A stretch of DNA of 64,000 bases from an uncultured Pelagibacteraceae bacterium (GTDB lineage Bacteria; Pseudomonadota; Alphaproteobacteria; Pelagibacterales; Pelagibacteraceae). The notes under the pieces were generated by a model, which searched no databases, was not told the origin of the DNA, and saw only the letters and a program-made list of their open reading frames with translations. Made by a program: the position numbers and the translations under genes. The DNA lies in NCBI GenBank assembly GCA_902530885.1, contig CACABZ010000004.1, forward strand, positions 1 to 64,000, given 5' to 3'. Of this stretch, positions 35,957 to 45,310 are shown one piece after another. Positions within the stretch are counted from its first letter, which is position 1, and every line of letters starts with the position of its first letter.

Positions 35957-37876
35957 ATGAGCAGAGTTATAGGAATAGATTTAGGAACAACAAATTCTTG
36001 TGTTGCTATTATGGACGGAACACAAGCCAAAGTTTTAGAGAATACTGAAGGAGCTAGAACAACTCCTTCTGTAGTAGCTTTTTTGGAAAAAGAAGAAAAA
36101 TTAGTTGGACAACCAGCCAAAAGACAAGCTGTAACAAATCCTGAAGATACAATATTTGCTGTAAAAAGACTGATTGGAAGAAAATTTGATGGACCATCTG
36201 TTCAAAAAGATATATCCAAAGTTCCATATAAAATATCAAAGTCAGATAACGGTGATGCGTGGGTAGAGGGAAAAGGGAAAAAATATTCACCCTCACAAAT
36301 ATCAGCTTTTGTTCTGCAGAAAATGAAAGAGACAGCAGAAAAATATTTAGGACAAGCTGTTACTAAAGCGGTTATTACAGTGCCAGCTTATTTTAACGAC
36401 TCACAAAGACAAGCAACAAAAGATGCTGGGAAAATAGCTGGTCTAGAAGTTCTAAGAATTATAAATGAACCAACTGCTGCATCACTTGCTTATGGATTAG
36501 ATAAAAAAGGTGGAAAAAAAATTGCTGTTTATGATCTCGGTGGCGGAACTTTTGATATTTCTATTCTAGAAATTGGTGACGGTGTTTTTGAAGTTAAATC
36601 TACAAATGGAGACACATTTTTAGGTGGAGAGGATTTTGACGACACTATAGTTGAATATTTAGCTGGAGAATTTAAAAAAGATAATGGAATAGATTTAAAA
36701 TCAGATAAGCTTGCGCTACAAAGATTAAAAGAAGCTGCTGAAAAAGCTAAAATTGAGCTTTCTTCTGCTACACAAACTGAAATAAATCTTCCATTTATTA
36801 CTGCCGACAAATCAGGCCCTAAACACTTAAATTTAAAATTTACTAGAGCTAAACTAGAAGCATTAGTTCAAGGTTTGATTGAGAGAACTCTCAACCCTTG
36901 CAAAACGGCCTTAAAAGATTCAGGTTTTTCTGCAGCTGAAATTAATGAAATAGTATTAGTTGGTGGAATGACAAGAATGCCCAAAATTATAGAGACAGTT
37001 AAAAACTTTTTTGGCAAAGAACCAAATAAAAGTGTTAATCCAGATGAAGTTGTTGCAATGGGCGCAGCAATTCAAGCAGGTGTATTACAGGGTGATGTAA
37101 AAGATGTTTTATTGTTAGATGTAACTCCACTTTCATTGGGTATCGAAACATTGGGGGGCGTGTCTACAAAACTTATCGACAAAAATACTACTATACCAAC
37201 AAAAAAAAGTCAGGTCTTCTCAACTGCTGAGGACAATCAACCTGCTGTATCCATCAGAGTTTTACAAGGCGAAAGGGAAATGGCTGCTGATAACAAACTT
37301 TTAGGTAATTTTGAGTTAGTGGGTATTCCTCCGGCTCCTAGAGGCACTCCACAAATTGAGGTTACGTTTGATATTGATGCAAATGGGATAGTAAGTGTTT
37401 CAGCTAAAGATAAGGGTACTGGTAAAGAACAAAAAATACAGATTCAGGCATCAGGAGGTTTATCAGACGAAGAGATCAACAAAATGGTAAAAGACGCGGA
37501 GGCAAACAAAGAAGCTGACAAAAAGAAAAGGGAATCAGTAGATGCAAGAAATCAAGCCGATAGCATAGTATTTTCCACAGAGAAAAGCTTAAAAGAACAT
37601 GGAGATAAAATCTCCGCTGAAGAGAAGAAGTCTATTGAAACAGGAGTTTCAGATTTAAAAGAAGCCTTAAAAGGTAATGATATTGAAGACATAAAGAAGA
37701 AGACTCAAAATTTAATACAAGTTTCTATGAAACTAGGTGAAGCTGTTTATAAAAGCCAACAAAAAGACCAACCTAAAGATGACAAAAAAGATCCTAACGA
37801 TAAAGGGAAAGACAAAGAAAATGTTGTTGACGCTGATTTTGAAGACGTAAAAGAAGATAAAGAAAAAAGCGCCTAA
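35957..37876 (+). CDS. dnaK: Chaperone DnaK
   Basis: [17 protein letters not shown]; full Hsp70. Confidence 0.99.
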   Translation: MSRVIGIDLGTTNSCVAIMDGTQAKVLENTEGARTTPSVVAFLEKEEKLVGQPAKRQAVTNPEDTIFAVKRLIGRKFDGPSVQKDISKVPYKISKSDNGDAWVEGKGKKYSPSQISAFVLQKMKETAEKYLGQAVTKAVITVPAYFNDSQRQATKDAGKIAGLEVLRIINEPTAASLAYGLDKKGGKKIAVYDLGGGTFDISILEIGDGVFEVKSTNGDTFLGGEDFDDTIVEYLAGEFKKDNGIDLKSDKLALQRLKEAAEKAKIELSSATQTEINLPFITADKSGPKHLNLKFTRAKLEALVQGLIERTLNPCKTALKDSGFSAAEINEIVLVGGMTRMPKIIETVKNFFGKEPNKSVNPDEVVAMGAAIQAGVLQGDVKDVLLLDVTPLSLGIETLGGVSTKLIDKNTTIPTKKSQVFSTAEDNQPAVSIRVLQGEREMAADNKLLGNFELVGIPPAPRGTPQIEVTFDIDANGIVSVSAKDKGTGKEQKIQIQASGGLSDEEINKMVKDAEANKEADKKKRESVDARNQADSIVFSTEKSLKEHGDKISAEEKKSIETGVSDLKEALKGNDIEDIKKKTQNLIQVSMKLGEAVYKSQQKDQPKDDKKDPNDKGKDKENVVDADFEDVKEDKEKSA

Positions 37877-37899
37877 GATAAAAAAAGGAGCAATTTCTT

Positions 37900-39027
37900 G
37901 TGGCAAAAAGAGATTATTATGAAATCTTGGGCATTTCCAAAGCTGCATCAAAAGATGAGATAAAGAAAGCCTACCGTAAATTAGCTTTAAAACACCACCC
38001 AGATAAGAACAAAGGTGACAAATCCTCAGAGGAAAAGTTTAAAGAAGCTAGTGAAGCCTACCATGTATTATCCGATGATAAAAGAAAGACTAATTATGAT
38101 CAGTTTGGACATGCAGCGTTTGAAGGTGGAGGAAATCAAGGATTTGGTAATTTTGATTTTGGATCATCTTTTTCAGATATTTTTGAAGATTTTTTTGGTG
38201 ACGATATTTTTGGTGGCAGAAGAGGATCATCAAGAAGAGGTTCAAATAGAGGAAACGATTTAAGATATGATATTTCTATTAGTCTAGAGGATGCATACTT
38301 AGGGCTCAACAAAAAAGTAAATTACACAACATATAAAAAATGCTCTAGGTGTACCGGACAAGGTTCAGAGCCAGGATCAAAACCCAAAACATGCAATTAT
38401 TGCAATGGACGAGGTAAAGTTAGATCAAATCAAGGTTTTTTTACAATTCAACAAACCTGTCCTGAATGTAGTGGTTATGGTGAAACTATCGGCAATCCAT
38501 GTAGACAATGTAGAGGAAACGGTAAAACCCAAGCCAAAGAGAGTGTTTCTGTGAAGATACCAAAGGGCGTAGATGATGGAACAAGAATTAGAGTGTCAGG
38601 CAAGGGTGAAGCTGGAAGCAAGGGAGGAGCGACGGGTGACTTATATTTATTTATCTCTATTGATAACCATAGTATTTTTAAAAGATCTGATGAACATCTA
38701 TATTTCGAATTACCAATAACTTTTACAGATGCTGCTTTGGGTACATCTGTTGAAGTACCGTCAATTGATGGTGGAAGAGCTAAAATCAAAATTCCATCTG
38801 GAACACAACATGGTAAACAGCTGAGATTAAGAGGGAAGGGCATGCCTTTGCTTCGAGGAAATGGCTATGGAGATTTATATATTAAAATTATAACAGAAAT
38901 TCCCTCAAATCTAAGCTCAAAACAGCGCGAAATTTTAGAAGAATTTAAAAAATTAGAGACTGATAAATCAAGCCCAATTATTAAAAGTTTTTTTGATAGG
39001 GCAAAAAAATTCTGGAAAAATTCCTAA
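37900..39027 (+). CDS. dnaJ: Chaperone DnaJ
   Basis: J domain with HPD; four CxxCxGxG-type zinc motifs; GTG start with upstream AAGGAG. Confidence 0.98.
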   Translation: MAKRDYYEILGISKAASKDEIKKAYRKLALKHHPDKNKGDKSSEEKFKEASEAYHVLSDDKRKTNYDQFGHAAFEGGGNQGFGNFDFGSSFSDIFEDFFGDDIFGGRRGSSRRGSNRGNDLRYDISISLEDAYLGLNKKVNYTTYKKCSRCTGQGSEPGSKPKTCNYCNGRGKVRSNQGFFTIQQTCPECSGYGETIGNPCRQCRGNGKTQAKESVSVKIPKGVDDGTRIRVSGKGEAGSKGGATGDLYLFISIDNHSIFKRSDEHLYFELPITFTDAALGTSVEVPSIDGGRAKIKIPSGTQHGKQLRLRGKGMPLLRGNGYGDLYIKIITEIPSNLSSKQREILEEFKKLETDKSSPIIKSFFDRAKKFWKNS

Positions 39028-39033
39028 TTATTA

Positions 39034-39198
39034 ATGTTTACGCAAGAGATAATATCAGCAATTTTTTTAATTGCAGTATTATTTTTAGTTTTGCCATCAT
39101 TTTTAAGTACCAATAATAGATTAAAACAATTCATGAAAAATATATCTATTTGGGCTGTAATTGTTGTTATTATTGTTGTAATTATAAATCTTATTTAA
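39034..39198 (+). CDS. Unlisted 54-aa small membrane protein
   Basis: MFTQEIISAIFLIAVLFLVLPSFLSTNNRLKQFMKNISIWAVIVVIIVVIINLI; two hydrophobic helices; stop overlaps the dapB ATG. Confidence 0.7.
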   Translation: MFTQEIISAIFLIAVLFLVLPSFLSTNNRLKQFMKNISIWAVIVVIIVVIINLI

Positions 39199-39974
39199 TG
39201 AGAAAAATTAAAATTGCAATTACTGGATGTCTAGGAAGAATGGGTCAACAACTCATTAGGTCTACAAAACAAAGTAGAGATTTTAAATTAACTGCACTAA
39301 CTGAAAGCAAAAAAGTCTCTAAAAAATTATCTGGAATACAACTAACTCTTAATTCAGAAAAAGCATTTAAGAGTTCTAATGTAATAATAGATTTCACAGT
39401 GCCGAAATGTACCTTAGAAGTTTTAAAAATTGCATCAAAATTAAAAAAAAGAGTTGTAATTGGAACGACTGGTTTTAATAAAAAAGAAGAAAACATAATT
39501 AAAAATATTTCAAAAAGAATTCCAATTCTTAAAGCCGGTAATATGAGTTTAGGGGTTAATCTTTTAATGTATTTAACAGAAATAGCTTCTAAATCTTTGG
39601 GCTCAAAGTTTTTAACCAAGGTTTATGAGATTCATCATAAAAATAAAATAGATTACCCGTCTGGAACTGCGCTTATGTTGGGTAAGGGTATTGCTGATGG
39701 TAGGAAAAAAAACTTTTACAATTTAATCGGCAAGAAATATCTAAACAAAAAATCATTTCCTTTTGGTAAAAAAATTAATTTTAATTCCGTTAGAAAAGGT
39801 AAGGTTATAGGTGAGCATGAAGTTAGTTTTTCAAGCGGTAAAGAAATAATTAAATTAAATCATGAATCATTTGATAGAGCACTATACTCTGAGGGGGCTT
39901 TGATTGCCTCAAAATGGTTAATGCATAAGAAACCTGGCCTCTATTCAATGCGCGACCTGTTAGATTTCAAGTGA
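39198..39974 (+). CDS. dapB: 4-hydroxy-tetrahydrodipicolinate reductase (start corrected)
   Basis: MRKIKIAITGCLGRMGQQLI; EIHHKNKIDYPSGTAL; ATG at 39198 rather than the ORF-track start at 39150. Confidence 0.94.
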   Translation: MRKIKIAITGCLGRMGQQLIRSTKQSRDFKLTALTESKKVSKKLSGIQLTLNSEKAFKSSNVIIDFTVPKCTLEVLKIASKLKKRVVIGTTGFNKKEENIIKNISKRIPILKAGNMSLGVNLLMYLTEIASKSLGSKFLTKVYEIHHKNKIDYPSGTALMLGKGIADGRKKNFYNLIGKKYLNKKSFPFGKKINFNSVRKGKVIGEHEVSFSSGKEIIKLNHESFDRALYSEGALIASKWLMHKKPGLYSMRDLLDFK

Positions 39975-40624
39975 ATAATAAGAGAAAATCTAAAATTATT
40001 CAAAAAATATTGAATAAGACATATCCTAAAGTTCCTATACCTCTAAATTATAAAAACACTTTTACATTGTTAGTTTCAGTTCTACTATCAGCTCAATGTA
40101 CCGATGTGAATGTTAATAATGTTACAAAGGAAATTTACCCCAAATACAATCATCCTAAACATTTTGTAAAATTGGGTAGAAAAAAAATTGAAAGACTAAT
40201 CAAAAGGATTGGTATATTTAGAGTCAAAGCCAAAAGTATTTACTATTTATCTAAAACTCTAATGGAAAAATACAATGGTAAAGTTCCAAATAATTATAGT
40301 GACCTTGAAGAACTTCCTGGCGTAGGTCACAAAACAGCTAGTGTTGTTATGTCTCAAGGATTTGGTCTTCCAGCATTTCCAGTTGATACTCATATACATC
40401 GTTTAGCACAGAGATGGGGATTAACTAATGGTAAGAATGTTATACAAACAGAGAAGGATTTAAAAAATATATTTCCTAAGAAAAACTGGAATAAACTTCA
40501 TCTTCAAATAATTTGGTATGGTAGAGAATATTGTAAGGCTCGAGATTGTTTCGGTATTTCTTGCAAAATTTGTAAAAGCTGTTACCCAAATAGAAAAAAG
40601 AAATTTATGACAATAAAGGCTTGA
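39971..40624 (+). CDS. nth: Endonuclease III
   Basis: ELPGVGHKTASVVM (HhH), FPVDTHIHRLAQRWGL, C-terminal Fe-S cysteines. Confidence 0.95.
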   Translation: MNNKRKSKIIQKILNKTYPKVPIPLNYKNTFTLLVSVLLSAQCTDVNVNNVTKEIYPKYNHPKHFVKLGRKKIERLIKRIGIFRVKAKSIYYLSKTLMEKYNGKVPNNYSDLEELPGVGHKTASVVMSQGFGLPAFPVDTHIHRLAQRWGLTNGKNVIQTEKDLKNIFPKKNWNKLHLQIIWYGREYCKARDCFGISCKICKSCYPNRKKKFMTIKA

Positions 40625-40625
40625 T

Positions 40626-41552
40626 ATGAAAATTCTAGGTATAGGAAATGCAATTGTAGATGTAATTTGTAAAGTTGAGGAGAGTTTTTTAACTAACAAC
40701 GGCTTAACTAAGAGTACAATGAAGTTAGTTGATGAGTTGGAGTTTAAGAAACTTCTTGGTAATTTAAAAATAGAAAAAACAATATCAGGTGGATCAGTTG
40801 CAAACTCTATTGTTGGCCTATCACAACTAGGTAATAACGTTGGTTTCATTGGAAAAGTAAATAATGACGAATTAGGAAAAAAATATTCTGCAGGACTAAT
40901 TAAAGAAAACGTTAAATTTCATTACAATATAAAACAAGAAAAAATTCCAACTGGAACTTGTCTAATTTTAGTAACACCAGACTCAGAAAGAACAATGTGT
41001 ACTTTTTTAGGTGTCGCGGGAAAAATAAATGAAAAAGATATAGATGAAGAAATGATTGAGCAATGTGATTTAATATTTTTAGAGGGATATTTGTGGGACA
41101 AAGGTGATCCACAAAAAGCTTTTAATAAGGCAATAAAAAATTCAAAAAAATCTGCAATGTCACTTTCGGATTTATTTTGTGTAGAAAGACACAAAGAATA
41201 TTTCTTGGAATTAGTTAAGAATAAATTAACAGTTACTTTTGCAAATGAACAAGAAATAACTGCACTGATAGGTGCTAAAGATTTAAATGATGTTATTGAT
41301 TTTGCAAAACGTATTAAAAAATTAGTAGTTGTTACTCGAGGTGAAAATGGGGCGATAGCAATTCAAAATGAAAAAGTCATAGAGGCAAACGCCAAGAAAG
41401 ATTTAAAAATAAAAGATTTAACTGGAGCTGGTGATTTATTCGCTGCTGGATTTTTACACGGTTATATAAACAATTTTAATTTAAAAGAAAGTTTAGAAAA
41501 GGGGACGGATCTATCCGCTAGAATTATTCAGCAGGTTGGAGCCAGATTATAA
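40626..41552 (+). CDS. PfkB-family carbohydrate/adenosine kinase
   Basis: LGIGNAIVDVICKV, DLTGAGDLFAAGFLHG. Confidence 0.9.
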   Translation: MKILGIGNAIVDVICKVEESFLTNNGLTKSTMKLVDELEFKKLLGNLKIEKTISGGSVANSIVGLSQLGNNVGFIGKVNNDELGKKYSAGLIKENVKFHYNIKQEKIPTGTCLILVTPDSERTMCTFLGVAGKINEKDIDEEMIEQCDLIFLEGYLWDKGDPQKAFNKAIKNSKKSAMSLSDLFCVERHKEYFLELVKNKLTVTFANEQEITALIGAKDLNDVIDFAKRIKKLVVVTRGENGAIAIQNEKVIEANAKKDLKIKDLTGAGDLFAAGFLHGYINNFNLKESLEKGTDLSARIIQQVGARL

Positions 41553-41569
41553 AATTTTAATAATTAATT

Positions 41570-41692
41570 TCATTGTAAATATTTATTTTTCTTTATTCTT
41601 TTGAAACTACCTTTGCCTTTCTTAGGCTTAACAATTCTAGAGCGATATTTTGAGGTCTTTAATTCTTTTGCAAATTTATTTCTCTTTTTCAA
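41570..41692 (-). CDS. Unlisted 40-aa basic protein resembling ribosome-rescue factor ArfA
   Basis: TTG start: (M)KKRNKFAKELKTSKYRSRIVKPKKGKGSFKRIKKNKYLQ; KPKKGKGSFKR resembles the ArfA [21 protein letters not shown] segment; start overlaps the upstream stop (TTGA). Confidence 0.6.
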   Translation of the reverse strand: MKKRNKFAKELKTSKYRSRIVKPKKGKGSFKRIKKNKYLQ

Positions 41693-42318
41693 ATTTTATA
41701 ACCTTCTTTTTCATTTTTAATGAAAGTTTCATCATCAAATATTTCTTTAACCTTTTTTCTCAATCTATAAATATGTGTTTCAACAGTATGGGTATCTGCT
41801 TCGTCTGAATAGTTCCATATCCTAGATAAGATCTCCTTTTTTTTTGTAAAAAAATTCTTGCTTAAGAGTAATATTAAATCAATTTCCTTTTCTGTTAACT
41901 CTAATGATTTTTGATCTTTCATTAATTTTCTTGAATTTTTGTCTAATATATAATCTAAAACTTTCACTGAAGAATTATATTTAAATTTTTTTTTAATAAT
42001 ATTATTAATGACTATTGTGTTTATATGCTCCAATGAAGCTGGTAAATAAATCTTTTCGTAATCTCTTTTGATAATTTTGTTATCTCTCTCATAACAAATT
42101 ATTTTATTTGATATGTTGTCATCGAGTATGCTATTTAAATTTGGATTTTTAAAAATATCTTCATGTATTATATAACCATGATATTTGTTCTTTAGATCCT
42201 CTTTTGAAAAATCATCAGATATTTCTAAAGTAAAACTGAAATATTCTTTCAACTCACTTAAGGTTTTATTAAATTCTTTATTTCCTATAGCTAAAATGAT
42301 ATTTTTTTTATCAACCAT
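41689..42318 (-). CDS. Atypical OmpR/PhoB-type winged-helix regulator with divergent receiver-like N-terminus
   Basis: SLELTEKEIDLILLLSKN, ADTHTVETHIYRLRKKV winged helix; N-terminus lacks recognisable receiver phospho-acceptor motifs. Confidence 0.78.
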   Translation of the reverse strand: MVDKKNIILAIGNKEFNKTLSELKEYFSFTLEISDDFSKEDLKNKYHGYIIHEDIFKNPNLNSILDDNISNKIICYERDNKIIKRDYEKIYLPASLEHINTIVINNIIKKKFKYNSSVKVLDYILDKNSRKLMKDQKSLELTEKEIDLILLLSKNFFTKKKEILSRIWNYSDEADTHTVETHIYRLRKKVKEIFDDETFIKNEKEGYKI

Positions 42319-42805
42319 GAATATCCTTTTAAAAAATAAATACCTTTATTTTAAAGATTATAAGGTAAAATGTGCAATTGGTAAAAGAGGAATTACCAAT
42401 AAAAAAAAAGAAGGGGATAAATGTACACCCAAAGGTAAATTTAAACTAAAATACATATTCTATAGGAAAGACAGAGTAAAAATAAAATCAAGATTAAAAA
42501 CTATACCTATCAAAAAAGATTTTGGATGGTGTGACGACATCAGGTCTAAAAAATATAATAGATTTGTAAAATTTCCATTTAAATATAAAGCCGAAAAACT
42601 TTATAAATCAAATAACATTTACGATATTATAGTAGTTATTAATTATAATATTAATCCAACAAAAAAAAATAAAGGGAGTGCAATTTTCATGCATGTTGCA
42701 AAAAGAAATTATTCTCCTACATTAGGATGTATTGCTGTCTCAAAAAAAAACATCATAGATATAGTTGCAAGCATTACTAAGAAAAGCTATATAACAATAT
42801 CTTAG
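42317..42805 (+). CDS. YkuD-type L,D-transpeptidase family protein
   Basis: SAIFMHVAKRNYSPTLGCIAVS; start MNILLKNKYLYF at 42317 is better than the ORF-track start at 42185. Confidence 0.83.
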   Translation: MNILLKNKYLYFKDYKVKCAIGKRGITNKKKEGDKCTPKGKFKLKYIFYRKDRVKIKSRLKTIPIKKDFGWCDDIRSKKYNRFVKFPFKYKAEKLYKSNNIYDIIVVINYNINPTKKNKGSAIFMHVAKRNYSPTLGCIAVSKKNIIDIVASITKKSYITIS

Positions 42806-43434
42806 GATCTAGGACCAAAAATAGCGCTCCCTATTCTCACAAATGATGCACCATACTTTATAGCCGTCATGTAATCATTCGACATTCCAATACTTAATTG
42901 TTTAAATTCAAATTTTTTATTCAAATTAGATATTTGCGAGAAGTATCTTTCATAATTAGTGTCATTCGGCGGAATGGCCATCAAACCAATGACGGATAAA
43001 CTTGTTTCTTTTGTTATAAATTTAAAAAAATTATCTAAATTATCAATTTCTATTCCACCTTTTTGTTCCTCTGATCCTAAATTCACTTGTATAAAATAAC
43101 TTAATTTTTTTTTTAATTGCTTTTCCCTTTTATCTAATTCTTTTGCAAGTTTTTTGCTATCTAGAGAATGAATATAATCAAATAGTTCAATTGCTTTTTT
43201 AGCCTTATTAGATTGCAATGATCCTATCATGTGAAGTTTTATATTATTTGAACTTTTAATGTTTTTCCATTTTTTCTCGGCCTCTTGAACTTTATTTTCA
43301 CCAAAATGTTTATGACCGTGCTGTATTAAAGGTTTAATATGGTCTAGAGTGAAAGTTTTACTGACAGCAATAATTTCTGTACTAGAATTTTCAATTTTCT
43401 GTTTAATTTGATTAAAACTGTCTATTATATTCAT
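42802..43434 (-). CDS. YggS-family PLP homeostasis protein
   Basis: IIAVSKTFTLDHI, HFGENKVQEAEKKW, LSIGMSNDYMTAI. Confidence 0.93.
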   Translation of the reverse strand: MNIIDSFNQIKQKIENSSTEIIAVSKTFTLDHIKPLIQHGHKHFGENKVQEAEKKWKNIKSSNNIKLHMIGSLQSNKAKKAIELFDYIHSLDSKKLAKELDKREKQLKKKLSYFIQVNLGSEEQKGGIEIDNLDNFFKFITKETSLSVIGLMAIPPNDTNYERYFSQISNLNKKFEFKQLSIGMSNDYMTAIKYGASFVRIGSAIFGPRS

Positions 43435-44010
43435 ATGTTTATTTTTAAAAAAAAATACTATTTATTTCTAGAGAATACTAGATCATTTAATTTAGATTTA
43501 GTTAAAACTAGATACAAATTGGTTATTATTTATAGGAATGAAGATTCTAAAGAAAGCATAGCTCAGATTAAAAATTACGCTAAATTATGTAGAAGAAAAG
43601 GAATAAAGTTTTTTATAGCAAATAACGCCTTAATGCTCACCAAGGTCAAAGCAGATGGGCTCTATATATCTGCTCATAATAAAGATTTAAGCTTAATAAG
43701 ATATAAGTATCTTTCCTACGAGATAATTGGATCTGCACATAATCAAACAGAAATAGTCATTAAATTAAAACAAGGGTGCCAAAAAATATTGGTGTCTAGA
43801 CTCTTTCAAACAAGCTATGTATCTAAGAAAGGGTTTTTAGGTATCATAAAATTTAACACAATAGCAAAAAGGACTCCAGTTGAAATAATTCCACTAGGGG
43901 GTATTAACATTAATAATCTATCAAAACTTAAAATGGTTAAGAGTAATTCTATAGCTTTTTTATCTGCAATAAAAAAAAAGCCGGCTAAATTTATTAACCG
44001 GCTTTTTTAA
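43435..44010 (+). CDS. thiE: ThiE-like thiamine phosphate synthase (divergent)
   Basis: Position and motifs FFIANNALMLTKVKADGLYIS, EIIGSAHN, VEIIPLGGIN; start at 43435. Confidence 0.68.
   Translation: MFIFKKKYYLFLENTRSFNLDLVKTRYKLVIIYRNEDSKESIAQIKNYAKLCRRKGIKFFIANNALMLTKVKADGLYISAHNKDLSLIRYKYLSYEIIGSAHNQTEIVIKLKQGCQKILVSRLFQTSYVSKKGFLGIIKFNTIAKRTPVEIIPLGGININNLSKLKMVKSNSIAFLSAIKKKPAKFINRLF
43974..44008. terminator. Bidirectional intrinsic terminator between convergent thiE-like and porin genes
   Basis: AAAAAAGCCGG ... CCGGCTTTTTT stem with T/A tracts on both strands. Confidence 0.88.
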
Positions 44011-44031
44011 ATTTTAATTCTAACTAACTAA

Positions 44032-45108
44032 TTAGAACGCTAATGACATAGCAACGATTGTTTCTGTAACATCGTCACCTGATGTGTATGAAGCATTAGA
44101 TGTTTCAGAGTTAGATAGTGATAAAGTCATACCACCCATCGTGTAAGCTACATCTATTGTATCGATATCCATTTCTACGTCACCTCTTGTTGTAACGTTA
44201 GTGTTAGAGATAGCTCTAGATTGTTTCTCTGAGCTCTCTGCAGTGTATGATACAGATAAAGCATCATTTACTGCAAATCCAACTGAATATGCTTCGTTTT
44301 CATAGTGTTGTACTAATTGAGTTGCTACTGCGTTGTTCATTCTTTGTGCTGGTGCGTGTTTTGTTTCACCATAACCGAATGATACTGGACCCATTGAATA
44401 ATTAAATGCTAAAGAACCACCTTCTTTAGTTTGTCTAGCATCTTGGTTACCCATAGCATCAAATTCATAGTATGAACCTGATAATGTTAAACCATCAATT
44501 GGCGCCATTGTAACAGCGTATTGAGTCATATCACCAGTTGATTTTGTTCCTACTACTGAGTGAGATGAATCATTTGCTGTTCCACCGTATCCACCTGGAG
44601 TCGTTCCAACTTTGAAAGTCATTCCTAATGGTAACAGGTCTGCTGGAGCATGGTACTGAACGTTGTTTGAACCGCTGATGTTGTTTCCATACTGCATCGT
44701 AGTTGTTGCAGCAGCTCCACCACCGTAACCGTTATCAGAACCTACACCGTATGCAGAATTGTCAAACGCATATTTTGTAGATAGTCCACACTCAGATATA
44801 CAAATTTTGAAAGTACCGTAGTCAGTTCCGAATGAAAGATTTGCATCATCCTGTACTGTAGCACCATCGATATCTTGAGCATATGACCATGTCATACCGT
44901 TGTCTAGTTCACCAGAAGCTGATAGTGAGAACTCATTTGATATTCCAAGTCCTTTACCAACACCGTGTGTTCCAGTTGTTCCGCTATTACTTAAGATTGT
45001 GTAAGTAGTTTTTACACCACCTGTCACTGCAAAGTCACCAGCATAAGCTGATGTAACTAGCATTACTGAAGAAATAACTGAGAACAATAGTTTTGTTAAT
45101 TTATTCAT
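44032..45108 (-). CDS. Outer-membrane porin (start corrected)
   Basis: MNKLTKLLFSVISSVMLVTSAYAGDFAVTGGVKTTYT signal peptide and Gly/Ser/Thr-rich barrel; C-terminal VAMSLAF. Confidence 0.85.
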   Translation of the reverse strand: MNKLTKLLFSVISSVMLVTSAYAGDFAVTGGVKTTYTILSNSGTTGTHGVGKGLGISNEFSLSASGELDNGMTWSYAQDIDGATVQDDANLSFGTDYGTFKICISECGLSTKYAFDNSAYGVGSDNGYGGGAAATTTMQYGNNISGSNNVQYHAPADLLPLGMTFKVGTTPGGYGGTANDSSHSVVGTKSTGDMTQYAVTMAPIDGLTLSGSYYEFDAMGNQDARQTKEGGSLAFNYSMGPVSFGYGETKHAPAQRMNNAVATQLVQHYENEAYSVGFAVNDALSVSYTAESSEKQSRAISNTNVTTRGDVEMDIDTIDVAYTMGGMTLSLSNSETSNASYTSGDDVTETIVAMSLAF

Positions 45109-45129
45109 TGTTTCTCCTTTTGTTAAAAC

Positions 45130-45145
45130 GTTAATTATAATTAAC
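45130..45145. promoter_or_regulatory. Perfect 16-bp palindrome upstream of porin
   Basis: GTTAATTATAATTAAC, 22-37 nt upstream of the porin ATG. Confidence 0.5.
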
Positions 45146-45310
45146 AATAGATTTATCTATGTTTTTAAGCTTAATTTGTATTAAAACCTGTTATATCAAT
45201 GAATTCTCTTTATTAGTGTTGTAAAAATACCACATATAAAAAAGCCCCATTTTACTCAATTTTATTGGATTATTGATTACTAATGCTATTATCCGTTGTA
45301 TCTTACATTT

